A DNA stretch of 64,000 nucleotides from Pelagihabitans pacificus (GTDB taxonomy: Bacteria > Bacteroidota > Bacteroidia > Flavobacteriales > Flavobacteriaceae). The notes below the pieces were generated by a model, which saw only the letters and a program-made list of their open reading frames with translations, was not told where the DNA came from and ran no database searches. The translations under genes were made by a program, and so were the position numbers. Below, piece after piece: positions 9,563-17,884 of the stretch. The stretch is from contig NZ_VIKU02000009.1 of NCBI RefSeq assembly GCF_009371985.2, positions 1-64,000 on the forward strand, given 5' to 3'. The first letter of the stretch is position 1. Every line of letters starts with the position of its first letter.

Positions 9563-12500
9563 ATGTTTAATCCCAGATGTTTCGCTAAGATAGGTATCGG
9601 ATTGCTCTTAACGGGCTGTCATCAGGGTCCCTCTGATCATCAAAAAAAATTTGAGCTACTAAAAGCCTCCGAAACCGGAATAACGTTTCAGAACACTATC
9701 GACGATAATTCGGTTAACGTCTTCGATTATGTGAATATGTACAACGGTGCAGGGGTCGCCGTTGCTGATTTTAATAAGGATGGTTTTGAAGATTTATATT
9801 TTGCAGGAAATTTGGTTTCCTCCCAGTTATATCTTAATAACGGAAAGATCGAACCATTCAGCTTTCTGGATAAAACTGCCGAAGCAGGTGTCGGAACGAG
9901 TTCCTGGGTAAACGGGGTAACAGTAGTTGATGTCGATCAAAATGGTTGGGACGATATTTATTGTAGTGTTTCTGGAGGAAAATCCGGTAAGGATAGGGCC
10001 AATCGACTCTTTTTGAATAAAGGCTTTGATACCAATGGTGAACTGCGTTTTGAGGAAAAGGCGGCCCAGTACCACCTAAATGATACCACACATACCATAC
10101 AGTCAGCATTCTTCGACTATGACGGGGATGGCGATCTTGACGTATTCATGATCGTAAACCACCCCACCGGTTACATCGGGTCGGAAGCCAACCGCATTAT
10201 CCGTCTTAAACCGCAAGGGAGGCCTGAGCGCACCGATCGCCTATATCGAAACGACGGTTTGGGTAGCGACGGCCATCCACTCTTTACCGATGTTTCGCAA
10301 GAGGCGGGTATCACATTGGAAGGTTTTAGTCTGGGTTTGGCGATACATGATTTCAATCAAGACGGCAAACCCGATATCTACGTAGCGAACGACTATGTCA
10401 CAAACGACATTATTTATATCAATAATGGCGACGGGACTTTTACCGACCGCATCCGCGATTATGTGAACCATACGAGTTTTGCCTCCATGGGTATCGATGT
10501 CTCGGATATCAACAATGATGGCCTGCAGGATTTTATGGTGCTTGATATGCTTCCCGAAGCGGATGATAGGATGAAAATGATGTATCCGTCTATTGATCAT
10601 TTCGGATTCGATACACGGAAAAAAGTCGGATACGTGGATCAATATCAAAGAAACACCTTACAACTCAACAACGGTTTACGGGATTCCGTCCCCAGGAAGT
10701 TTAGCGAGATAGGAAGATTTTCAAATGTCTCCAATACGAACTGGAGTTGGAGTACCCTGATGCCCGACTTAGATCTTGATGGATGGCGAGACATTTTCAT
10801 TACCAATGGTTTCCTGAAGGATGTGAATGATCTGGATTTTGTCAATTACGATGATACCGATCCGTTTGGCAACCAAAAAAAACGGGATGACGCCGCCTAT
10901 CTTGAGTCCTTAAAAACCCAGAAGGGCATACACCTTCCAAATCGAGTGTTCCATAATCAGGGGAATCTCCGTTTTGAGGACAAAAGTGAGGAGTGGGGTT
11001 TTACCAGGCCTAGTTTTTCCAATGGAGCGGCCTATGCCGATCTTGATAACGACGGTGACCTGGACCTTGTCGTGAACAACATCAACGAAGCCGCTTATAT
11101 CTATGAAAACCGCACCATAACATCAAAGTATCGAGAAAACAATTATCTGCAAGTGGTTTTGCAAGGAAATCAACCGAACACAGCGGCGATAGGCACCAAA
11201 ATCAGTTTTAAAACCTCCCAGGGCATTGTATCACATATCAATTACCCGACGAAAGGCTTTATGTCTTCCGTGAGCTCCATAGCCACCTTTGGACTTGGTA
11301 GCGATTCGATAGTAGATCAGATCGATGTTACCTGGCCAGACGGATCAAACCAAATGCTCCACGATGTTAAACCCAATCAACGAATCATCATTTCCAAAGA
11401 GGTCGGTTCAAGGGTTTCCACAGGTTCGGACAGGTCATCGTTGGCTGAAAAGCTTTTCGAGCCGGCCAACATAAAGGGTCTTGATTATGTTCACAAGGAA
11501 ACGCCCTTCAACGATTTTGATTACCAGATCTTGATTCCCCATAAACTCTCCAAATTAGGGCCGTCGTTGTCCATTGGCGATATAGATCAAGATACCCTTG
11601 AAGATTTTTATGTCGGTGGCGCAAAGGGCTCATTAGGCAAGCTATTCTTTCAAGACAAAAGTGGCGCCTTTACAGATCAGTTGATCGAAGATACGCCTTT
11701 ATACGAAGATCAGGCTAGCTTGCTCCTTGATATCGACAACGACAATGACCTTGATGTTTATATTGTTAGTGGTGGTGTTGAGAACGGAAGACAGAGCCGA
11801 TTTTACGCCGATCGTTTATTGCTGAATCTCGGTAATCGAATATTTGAGAAGGCCGCTCTTGATTTTCCCAAAGTAAACGGCTCATGTGCGGTCGCTGCCG
11901 ATTACGATAAGGACGGGGACCTAGATATTTTTGTTGGAGGCGCCTCACAACCGGAAGCATACCCCTTGCCCGCCCAGAGCATGCTGCTGCAAAACGACAC
12001 CAAAAGAACACATGAACCTATTCTGACCAATCTTGCAGATACGATGTTGCCAGAACTGAAGACCTTGGGTATCGTTCGAAGTGCGGTATGGTCCGACTAT
12101 GACAATGACGGCTGGCAAGATCTCCTGGTGGTAGGTGAATTTATGCCCCTTACTATTTTCAAAAACCGAAAAGGGAAATTGGAAAAAATAGATACGAAAT
12201 CCCTATCCGAAATAAAAGGGATGTGGAATAGTATTAACGGTTACGATCTAGACCAAGATGGTGATATGGATTATGTTCTGGGAAATTTTGGATTGAATTC
12301 CAGATTCCGTCCAACAGAGGGGGAGCCCATACGAATCTATGCAAAAGACTTTGATGAAAATGGAGTCATAGATCCCATTATGACCCATTACCGTGACGGA
12401 CGTGAGGTTCCGGTACATTTACGGGACGACCTGTACAAGCAACTCACCGCATTAAAAAAAACGTTGCCTACCTACCAGGATTATGCTTCTGCTAGCATAA

Positions 12501-13162
12501 CGGATATTGTACCGTCCGGTGTGCTTCAAGAGGCGAAGGTGTTTTCTTGGAACTATTCCTATAGTGCCTGTTTAATCAATAAGGGCGATAAAGGTTTCGA
12601 ATTGGTACCGCTACCCTATCAGGCCCAAATCGCACCTATCTACGGAACGCTGATACAAGATTTTAATGAAGATGGCATTCCCGATATCCTAGCCGTAGGA
12701 AACTCCCACAGTCCCGAAGTCTTTTCCGGATGGCAAGACGCTTCTTTTGGAACACTTTTAATAGGCAATGGAGACGGAAGCTTTCAAGTTTCCGATTTTG
12801 ATACGAGTAATTTCTACATTGATGGCGATGCCAAGGCGTTGGCCAGTCTTAGATACTTCGACGGTTCCTATTTGAACTTGGTTTCCGTGAACGACGATAG
12901 TCTTAAAGTCTTTGGCATTCCGAGGCAAAAGCCCTTAAAAACCCTCGAACTTAGACCTTTGGATCACCGCGCCAAGATTGTTTACCAAGACGGTCGAATC
13001 GAGCTACGTGAATTTGCCTACGGTTCGGGATATTATTCGCAGAGCTCCAGGTTCCTTGAAATCAAACCGATGATGCAAAAAATAACCATAACCGATACCC
13101 AGGGTAAACAGCGTGAGATAGATCTAAGTATGGATGCAAGCCTACATTCCGCACAAAATTGA
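9563..13162 (+). CDS. ASPIC/UnbV and FG-GAP (VCBS) repeat lipoprotein 2
   Basis: A 1199-residue lipoprotein. From the ATG at 9563 it has a short signal peptide ending in the canonical lipobox LLTGC. The upstream in-frame ATG at 9515 lies inside the susD terminator and gives no better signal. FG-GAP/VCBS calcium-loop repeats (DFNKDGFED, DVDQNGWDD, DYDGDGDLD, DLDNDGDLD) flank an ASPIC/UnbV domain at about residues 530-610 (GTKISFKTS, ATFGLG, VTWPDG). It is a clear full-length paralogue of the lipoprotein at 815-4180, sharing domain order and local phrases such as SMGMDV/SMGIDV and TNWSWS-like strings. It could be co-transcribed by read-through of the terminator or from its own promoter, which I could not identify. 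Function is unknown; association with SusCD suggests a cell-surface role in ligand handling. Confidence 0.9.
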   Translation: MFNPRCFAKIGIGLLLTGCHQGPSDHQKKFELLKASETGITFQNTIDDNSVNVFDYVNMYNGAGVAVADFNKDGFEDLYFAGNLVSSQLYLNNGKIEPFSFLDKTAEAGVGTSSWVNGVTVVDVDQNGWDDIYCSVSGGKSGKDRANRLFLNKGFDTNGELRFEEKAAQYHLNDTTHTIQSAFFDYDGDGDLDVFMIVNHPTGYIGSEANRIIRLKPQGRPERTDRLYRNDGLGSDGHPLFTDVSQEAGITLEGFSLGLAIHDFNQDGKPDIYVANDYVTNDIIYINNGDGTFTDRIRDYVNHTSFASMGIDVSDINNDGLQDFMVLDMLPEADDRMKMMYPSIDHFGFDTRKKVGYVDQYQRNTLQLNNGLRDSVPRKFSEIGRFSNVSNTNWSWSTLMPDLDLDGWRDIFITNGFLKDVNDLDFVNYDDTDPFGNQKKRDDAAYLESLKTQKGIHLPNRVFHNQGNLRFEDKSEEWGFTRPSFSNGAAYADLDNDGDLDLVVNNINEAAYIYENRTITSKYRENNYLQVVLQGNQPNTAAIGTKISFKTSQGIVSHINYPTKGFMSSVSSIATFGLGSDSIVDQIDVTWPDGSNQMLHDVKPNQRIIISKEVGSRVSTGSDRSSLAEKLFEPANIKGLDYVHKETPFNDFDYQILIPHKLSKLGPSLSIGDIDQDTLEDFYVGGAKGSLGKLFFQDKSGAFTDQLIEDTPLYEDQASLLLDIDNDNDLDVYIVSGGVENGRQSRFYADRLLLNLGNRIFEKAALDFPKVNGSCAVAADYDKDGDLDIFVGGASQPEAYPLPAQSMLLQNDTKRTHEPILTNLADTMLPELKTLGIVRSAVWSDYDNDGWQDLLVVGEFMPLTIFKNRKGKLEKIDTKSLSEIKGMWNSINGYDLDQDGDMDYVLGNFGLNSRFRPTEGEPIRIYAKDFDENGVIDPIMTHYRDGREVPVHLRDDLYKQLTALKKTLPTYQDYASASITDIVPSGVLQEAKVFSWNYSYSACLINKGDKGFELVPLPYQAQIAPIYGTLIQDFNEDGIPDILAVGNSHSPEVFSGWQDASFGTLLIGNGDGSFQVSDFDTSNFYIDGDAKALASLRYFDGSYLNLVSVNDDSLKVFGIPRQKPLKTLELRPLDHRAKIVYQDGRIELREFAYGSGYYSQSSRFLEIKPMMQKITITDTQGKQREIDLSMDASLHSAQN

Positions 13163-13254
13163 TATGGGATAGTGTCCTCGCCCATTTAAAGCCCGAACCA
13201 CAATCTCGACTTCGTAGTAGTAGGCAAGTTTATAGCTCTGAAGCAAGGGAATCC

Positions 13255-14109
13255 CTACGTGTAAGCTCTTGCCACTTGTCTTGAAGTTCCCAGACCATCG
13301 ATCCCGAGCTCGACCACATCGCCCGGCTTTAAGTATCTGGGGGGATCAAACCCCAACCCGACCCCAAAGGGGGTTCCCGTAGAAATAATATCCCCAGGAA
13401 GCAAGGTCATGAACCGGCTGATATAACTGATGGAAGTAGGGATGTCAAAAACAAAATCGGAGGTATTGCTGTTCTGCAGCATTTCCCCGTTCACCTTCAA
13501 CCAAAGGTTGAGATTGTGCGGGTCCTCCAGCTCATCGGGGGTCGCGATAAAAGGTCCCAAAGGCGCAAAGGTATCACAGCTCTTCCCCTTCACCCATTGG
13601 CCACTGCGCTCTATCTGATACTCCCGTTCGCTGTAGTCGTTGTGTAGAACATAGCCGGCTACGTGTTGCAGGGCGTCCTCCTTTGAAACATAGGAAGCCT
13701 TCTTTCCGATGACGATGGCCAACTCTACTTCCCAGTCGGTCTTGGTGCTACCCTTTGGAATCACGACCTCATCATACGGCCCTACCATGGCGGAAGTCGC
13801 CTTCATGAAAAGCACCGGCTCCTTCGGGATATCCATACCGGCCTCTTGGGCGTGTTCGGCATAATTCAGGCCAATGCAGATGATCTTTGACGGACGGCAA
13901 AGGGGTGCGCCCAGTCTGATGGACGTATCGACCCTCGGGCAGGCTTCCGCATGGCTATCCAACCATTCTTTTAGCTGTTCGAGTCCGTCCCCGCCAAAGA
14001 AATGCTCATCGTAATCCTGGCCAAAGGCCGAAACATCCAATCGTGTGCCATCTTCCAGTTGCACGCCCGGTTTTTCGTTTCCAATGGCACCAAATCGTAT
14101 TAGTTTCAT
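13255..14109 (-). CDS. Fumarylacetoacetate hydrolase family protein, copy 2 (complete)
   Basis: A complete 284-residue FAH-superfamily enzyme. The N-terminal lid domain is followed by the catalytic domain with the family signatures CIGLNYAEHA (start of the FAH core), a DWEVELAIVIGK segment that carries the acidic metal ligands, and STGTPFGVG near the C terminus. In size and motifs it resembles 2,4-diketo-3-deoxy-L-fuconate hydrolases and ureidoglycolate lyase-like proteins. These split or hydrate beta-diketo acids with Mg2+ or Mn2+. Substrate assignment is inference: the SDR immediately upstream would supply the diketo acid in the non-phosphorylating L-fucose pathway. It is the last gene of the five-gene minus-strand operon 20227-13255, 97 bp after the SDR. 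The start and following intergenic sequence are duplicated at 1-377. Confidence 0.93.
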   Translation of the reverse strand: MKLIRFGAIGNEKPGVQLEDGTRLDVSAFGQDYDEHFFGGDGLEQLKEWLDSHAEACPRVDTSIRLGAPLCRPSKIICIGLNYAEHAQEAGMDIPKEPVLFMKATSAMVGPYDEVVIPKGSTKTDWEVELAIVIGKKASYVSKEDALQHVAGYVLHNDYSEREYQIERSGQWVKGKSCDTFAPLGPFIATPDELEDPHNLNLWLKVNGEMLQNSNTSDFVFDIPTSISYISRFMTLLPGDIISTGTPFGVGLGFDPPRYLKPGDVVELGIDGLGTSRQVARAYT

Positions 14110-14512
14110 ATCATTATTTATTTCATTTCCTTAAAAACAGAAATCCGTTTGTTAATTCAACGTAGCTAACTTCTACTATAGCCGGCACGGCAGTGCACCT
14201 CCATTTTTAATCCCCGTTCAATTTGATAAAACCCCCGTCGATGGGAAAATCGGTCCCTGTTATAAAAGCTGCTTCGTCCGAACATAGGAACAAGGCCAGA
14301 TCGGCTACTTCCTGGGGCGTGCCCATACGCCCGATCGGTTGGGTCTTCGAAAGCTTTTCGAACATTTCCTTTTCTTCCCCCGGAAAATTTTTCCTTAAAT
14401 ATCCATCGACCAACGGGGTATGGATCCTAGCGGGCGAAATGCTGTTACACCGGATACCATATCCGATATAGTCCTTGGCGACCGAATAGGTCATAGTGAG
14501 TACGGCCCCTTT
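13733..14512. repeat. Direct repeat, right copy (FAH start + SDR end)
   Basis: Right partner of the direct repeat at 1-780, same orientation, inside the intact FAH-SDR gene pair. Together the copies bound a 12.9-kb block holding ASPIC 1, susC, susD, ASPIC 2 and the 3' part of FAH copy 2. Homologous recombination between them would delete about 13.7 kb. Confidence 0.93.
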
Positions 14513-14983
14513 TGAGGCCGAATAGGCAAAACGATTGTTAATACCCATCGACCCGGCAATAGAGGCCATATTAAGGATGATCCCGCCCTTATCCTTCATA
14601 AAAGGGACTGTCCCTAAAATACAGTTATACACCCCCTTGACATTGATGGCGAATACCCGATCGAAATCACCGGCCGTGGTCTGCTCCACATTTCCGACGT
14701 GGGCGATACCGGCGTTATTCACCAAGATGTCGATCGGGGTCGATTTACCGATTTCACCAATAGTTTTCAACACCTCCTCCTGGTTGGCTACATCACAGCG
14801 ATACGGCGATGCCTTACCGCCTGCGGCTTGAATTTCATCGACTAGCAGCACCGCCGCTTCCTTGTTGATGTCCAAAATATGTAGTTGGGCACCGTTGGCC
14901 GCCAAGGTCTTACTAATGGCACTACCGATACCACTGCCCCCGCCGGTAACGATTGCCCTTTTATCTTTAAGATCAAACTTCAT
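14207..14983 (-). CDS. SDR family NAD(P)-dependent oxidoreductase
   Basis: A 258-residue classical short-chain dehydrogenase. Visible motifs are the nucleotide-binding TGGGSGIG (13-20), an acidic residue ending strand 2 (D38, favouring NAD over NADP), NNAG (89-92), and the catalytic tetrad N114, S141, Y154 and K158 (YSASK). The C-terminal PIGRMGTPQEVA and GTDFPIDGG segments are also typical. It oxidises or reduces a hydroxyl/ketone. The pairing with the FAH gene fits 2-keto-3-deoxy-L-fuconate 4-dehydrogenase, but sequence alone cannot separate this from other sugar-acid dehydrogenases. Its ATG overlaps the stop of the cytochrome gene upstream by 4 bp, so the two are translationally coupled. 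A truncated duplicate lies at 475-780. Confidence 0.95.
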   Translation of the reverse strand: MKFDLKDKRAIVTGGGSGIGSAISKTLAANGAQLHILDINKEAAVLLVDEIQAAGGKASPYRCDVANQEEVLKTIGEIGKSTPIDILVNNAGIAHVGNVEQTTAGDFDRVFAINVKGVYNCILGTVPFMKDKGGIILNMASIAGSMGINNRFAYSASKGAVLTMTYSVAKDYIGYGIRCNSISPARIHTPLVDGYLRKNFPGEEKEMFEKLSKTQPIGRMGTPQEVADLALFLCSDEAAFITGTDFPIDGGFIKLNGD

Positions 14984-16419
14984 TTTTTCGCTGTTTTGGA
15001 TATGGAATCGGTTGCCGCAAACGACCGCAGGGTTTCCGCGTCGATGCCGGTACTGATGGATACTTCGGGCCTATCGCTGCGGAATACCGCCAAAGCGGCT
15101 TTCGATACGGCTGTTTGCCAAAGGTAAAGGCTTTTTAGGTCTGGCAGGTTTTTAAAGACTTCGAGGCTTTGGTCACCAATTGGTGTTTGATAAATTTTCA
15201 GGAGTTTCAAATTACGTAGTGCCCCGAGTTTTTTCATCTCGGCGTCGGTTACCGGGGTGCCATCGATCTCCAGCCATTCCAAGTTCACCATCGCGGCAAT
15301 GACATCAAACTCAACGGATTCCAATGGCAGTCCACTCACATCGAGCTCCACAACGTTCCCGGCCACTATCTTCAGACCGGTAATAAACCCAGGATCGTAG
15401 TCTGGCGGCATGAATACCGAAATGCTAAGGGCATTCGAATTGGCAGCCACCCGATTGACGGTCACATAGTCGGAATTCAATTGCTGCAAAGTGCTGTCGG
15501 CGACTGCAGGAAGGGCCGCCCATTTTTCCATGGGGTCGGGTTGCATTAACCCCTCCACCAAGGCGACCAAGGGCTCGCTTTTTTCCAACTGATTCAAACG
15601 CACGGTATCCGAGGCGCCCAAAGCGATCCATCGTTCCAAGATTTGTATCTCGGAATCGTTCAAAGGCTTTTTACCATCGGGGGGCATATGCTCCTTGTCA
15701 TCTTTGGGCAGCTGCAACCTCAAAATCAGTTCACTATTTTCAGGGTTTCCGGGAACCACCGTGTTTCCCACATCCCCTCCTTTGAGGAGACCTTCCAAAC
15801 TGGTCATTAACAAGCCTCCTTTTCGTTTATTGGTGTTGTGGCAGCTCACACAGTTATTCTCCAAAATCATTCCAACAACATCCTCATAAATCAGCGGATT
15901 TTCGGGAATTTTATCGGAGCGTTTTTTCTTTGGAAGGGCCAAAAAATCTTCCCCGTGGGTGACCATTCCCCCGTAGTGGCCCGTAAAACCAACCAACCCG
16001 ATCAGCACTATTTGAAGCCCTTTGGCAACCCCTTTCTTTGCCCATTGCCTTCCTTCCACTACGTACCATATGACGGCAACCAGGGCCAAGGACCCTCCCA
16101 ACCATTGGTGCCAGACCAGTAAATCACCCTTTGTTCCGGTCTCTTTTCCCAAAAAGAATCCCGAAATCGCAGTGAGCAAGGCGGCAAATACCGCCACCGT
16201 TAACAGTTTTTTGGGAATATCCTTTCCGCTGAGGCCCAAAAAAACCGCAATGAGCAATAGCACTATCGGAAAATGCAGTATCAGAGGATGCCACTTTCCC
16301 AACCAAGCCACCAAATCGGGGAGTTGGATAAAGGAATCGAACAACAAGCAGAAAATCAAAAAAAGACTAAGCCCAAAAATGCTGTAATCGACCCATCGTA
16401 TGTTAGCGCTATTTCCCAT
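14980..16419 (-). CDS. Membrane-anchored c-type cytochrome with leucine-rich-repeat tail (PSCyt1-like)
   Basis: A 479-residue protein with an N-terminal membrane domain of about four to five helices (residues ~10-155, resembling DUF2231). A planctomycete-type cytochrome c domain follows with a single heme-binding CVSCH motif near residue 190 and the typical GGLLM...GNPENSELILRLQLP...MPPDGKKPL pattern. The C-terminal third (about 345-450) has leucine-rich repeats of the kind LEWLEIDGTPVTD and LKSLYLWQT. The heme motif implies a periplasmic electron-transfer role after cytochrome c maturation. It starts 2 bp after the DUF1501 gene and overlaps the SDR by 4 bp, so it belongs to the PSD1-DUF1501-cytochrome-SDR-FAH operon. 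Electron partners are unknown. Confidence 0.88.
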   Translation of the reverse strand: MGNSANIRWVDYSIFGLSLFLIFCLLFDSFIQLPDLVAWLGKWHPLILHFPIVLLLIAVFLGLSGKDIPKKLLTVAVFAALLTAISGFFLGKETGTKGDLLVWHQWLGGSLALVAVIWYVVEGRQWAKKGVAKGLQIVLIGLVGFTGHYGGMVTHGEDFLALPKKKRSDKIPENPLIYEDVVGMILENNCVSCHNTNKRKGGLLMTSLEGLLKGGDVGNTVVPGNPENSELILRLQLPKDDKEHMPPDGKKPLNDSEIQILERWIALGASDTVRLNQLEKSEPLVALVEGLMQPDPMEKWAALPAVADSTLQQLNSDYVTVNRVAANSNALSISVFMPPDYDPGFITGLKIVAGNVVELDVSGLPLESVEFDVIAAMVNLEWLEIDGTPVTDAEMKKLGALRNLKLLKIYQTPIGDQSLEVFKNLPDLKSLYLWQTAVSKAALAVFRSDRPEVSISTGIDAETLRSFAATDSISKTAKK

Positions 16420-16421
16420 AC

Positions 16422-17882
16422 TTACACTAAGATGTCTTTTACCACATCGCCCGCCACATCGGTCAATCGAAAACGGCGTCCTTGGTATTTATAGGTCAGT
16501 TGCTCATGATCAAGGCCCAGAAGGTGCATCATGGTGGCATGAAAATCATTGATGTGCACCGGATTTTCAACAATGTTATACCCAAATTCATCGGTCTGAC
16601 CATAATTGATCCCCGGTTGGATACCGCCGCCGGCCATCCAGATGCTAAACGCCCTGGGATGGTGGTCCCGCCCATAATTCATCGGGTCGAACTTTCCTTG
16701 ACAGTAGTTCGTTCTTCCAAATTCACCCCCCCAAACGACCAAGGTATCCTCCAACATGCCCCGCTGTTTTAAATCAATGATCAAGGCAGCGGATGCTTGG
16801 TCTACATCCTTTGCTTGCCCGGCCATTTCGTTGTGCAGGTTCCCATGTTGGTCCCAACCTTGATGGTACAGTTGGATAAAACGAACCCCGTTCTCCGCCA
16901 ATCTCCTGGCCTGTAGGGCATTGGCGGCATAGGTGCCGGGCACTTGGCAGTCTTCCCCGTAGAGTTTGATGATCGATTCCGGTTCCTTGGAAATATCCAT
17001 GACATCGGGTACCGACATTTGCATGCGGTATGCCATTTCGTATTGGGCGATTCGTGATTCGATCTCGTCATCGCCCGTTTCTACATGGTGTAACTTATTG
17101 AGGGCGGACACATGGTCTAACAAATGTCGCTTATCGGATCGGGAGAGCCCCTCGGGATCGTTCAGATACAGCACCGGATCCTTGCCAGAGCGAAGCAATA
17201 CTCCCTGGTGTTTGGAATCCAGGAATCCGCTCGACCATAATTTAGAGTACAGTCCTTGGCTATTTCCCTTGCCGCGTGAAGTCAGCACTACGAAAGAGGG
17301 AAGGTTCTTGTTCTCGTTCCCAAGTCCGTAGCTCATCCAGGAACCCATACTGGGACGCCCAGAAATCTGACTTCCCGTTTGAAAAAAGGTAATGGCGGGA
17401 TCGTGGTTGATCGCTTCGGTATGCATGCTGCGGATGACGCATATCTCATCGGCAATTTTCCCGATATGTGGAAAGAAATCACTGATCCAGGTGCCGTTGT
17501 TGCCATATTGTTGGAATCTCACCGCAGGCGGCATCAAGGGGAAATTTTCCTGCTCGGCCGTCATACCTGTTAGCCGTTGTCCTTTACGAACCGACTCGGG
17601 CAGGTCTTCCCCCATTCGTTTGCGGAGGGTAGGTTTGTGGTCGAAGGTCTCGAACTGTGAAGGGGCACCTGCTTGAAAAAGATAAATAACCCTTTTCGCC
17701 TTGGGTGCAAAATGTGGGACTCCCAACCTAGTTACAGGCGAGCCCTTTGTTGTACCATTGAAAAGGTCGGGAATCAACAAAGACCCCAATGCCAACGAAC
17801 CAATCCCCACACTCAGCTGTGAAAAGAAATGCCGACGGTTCACTTTCAATGGGTTTTCCTTTGTTTTCCTGTTCTCTTCCAT
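16422..17882 (-). CDS. DUF1501 domain-containing protein, Tat-exported
   Basis: A 486-residue protein of the DUF1501 family, which is related in fold to alkaline phosphatase/sulfatase enzymes. The N terminus carries a twin-arginine signal (NRRHFFSQLSVGIGSLALG, arginines 16-17), implying folded export to the periplasm. Characteristic strings are KRVIYLFQAGAPSQFETFDHKP near residue 65, YHQGWDQHGN near 345 and WGGEFGRTNY near 390, where the Asp/His residues would be the metal ligands. The substrate is unknown. In Planctomycetes and some Bacteroidota it is nearly always coupled to PSD1/PSCyt proteins, as here, where the gene lies 2 bp downstream of the PSD1 gene. This pairing suggests one exported complex. 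Confidence 0.93.
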   Translation of the reverse strand: MEENRKTKENPLKVNRRHFFSQLSVGIGSLALGSLLIPDLFNGTTKGSPVTRLGVPHFAPKAKRVIYLFQAGAPSQFETFDHKPTLRKRMGEDLPESVRKGQRLTGMTAEQENFPLMPPAVRFQQYGNNGTWISDFFPHIGKIADEICVIRSMHTEAINHDPAITFFQTGSQISGRPSMGSWMSYGLGNENKNLPSFVVLTSRGKGNSQGLYSKLWSSGFLDSKHQGVLLRSGKDPVLYLNDPEGLSRSDKRHLLDHVSALNKLHHVETGDDEIESRIAQYEMAYRMQMSVPDVMDISKEPESIIKLYGEDCQVPGTYAANALQARRLAENGVRFIQLYHQGWDQHGNLHNEMAGQAKDVDQASAALIIDLKQRGMLEDTLVVWGGEFGRTNYCQGKFDPMNYGRDHHPRAFSIWMAGGGIQPGINYGQTDEFGYNIVENPVHINDFHATMMHLLGLDHEQLTYKYQGRRFRLTDVAGDVVKDILV

Positions 17883-17884
17883 AG

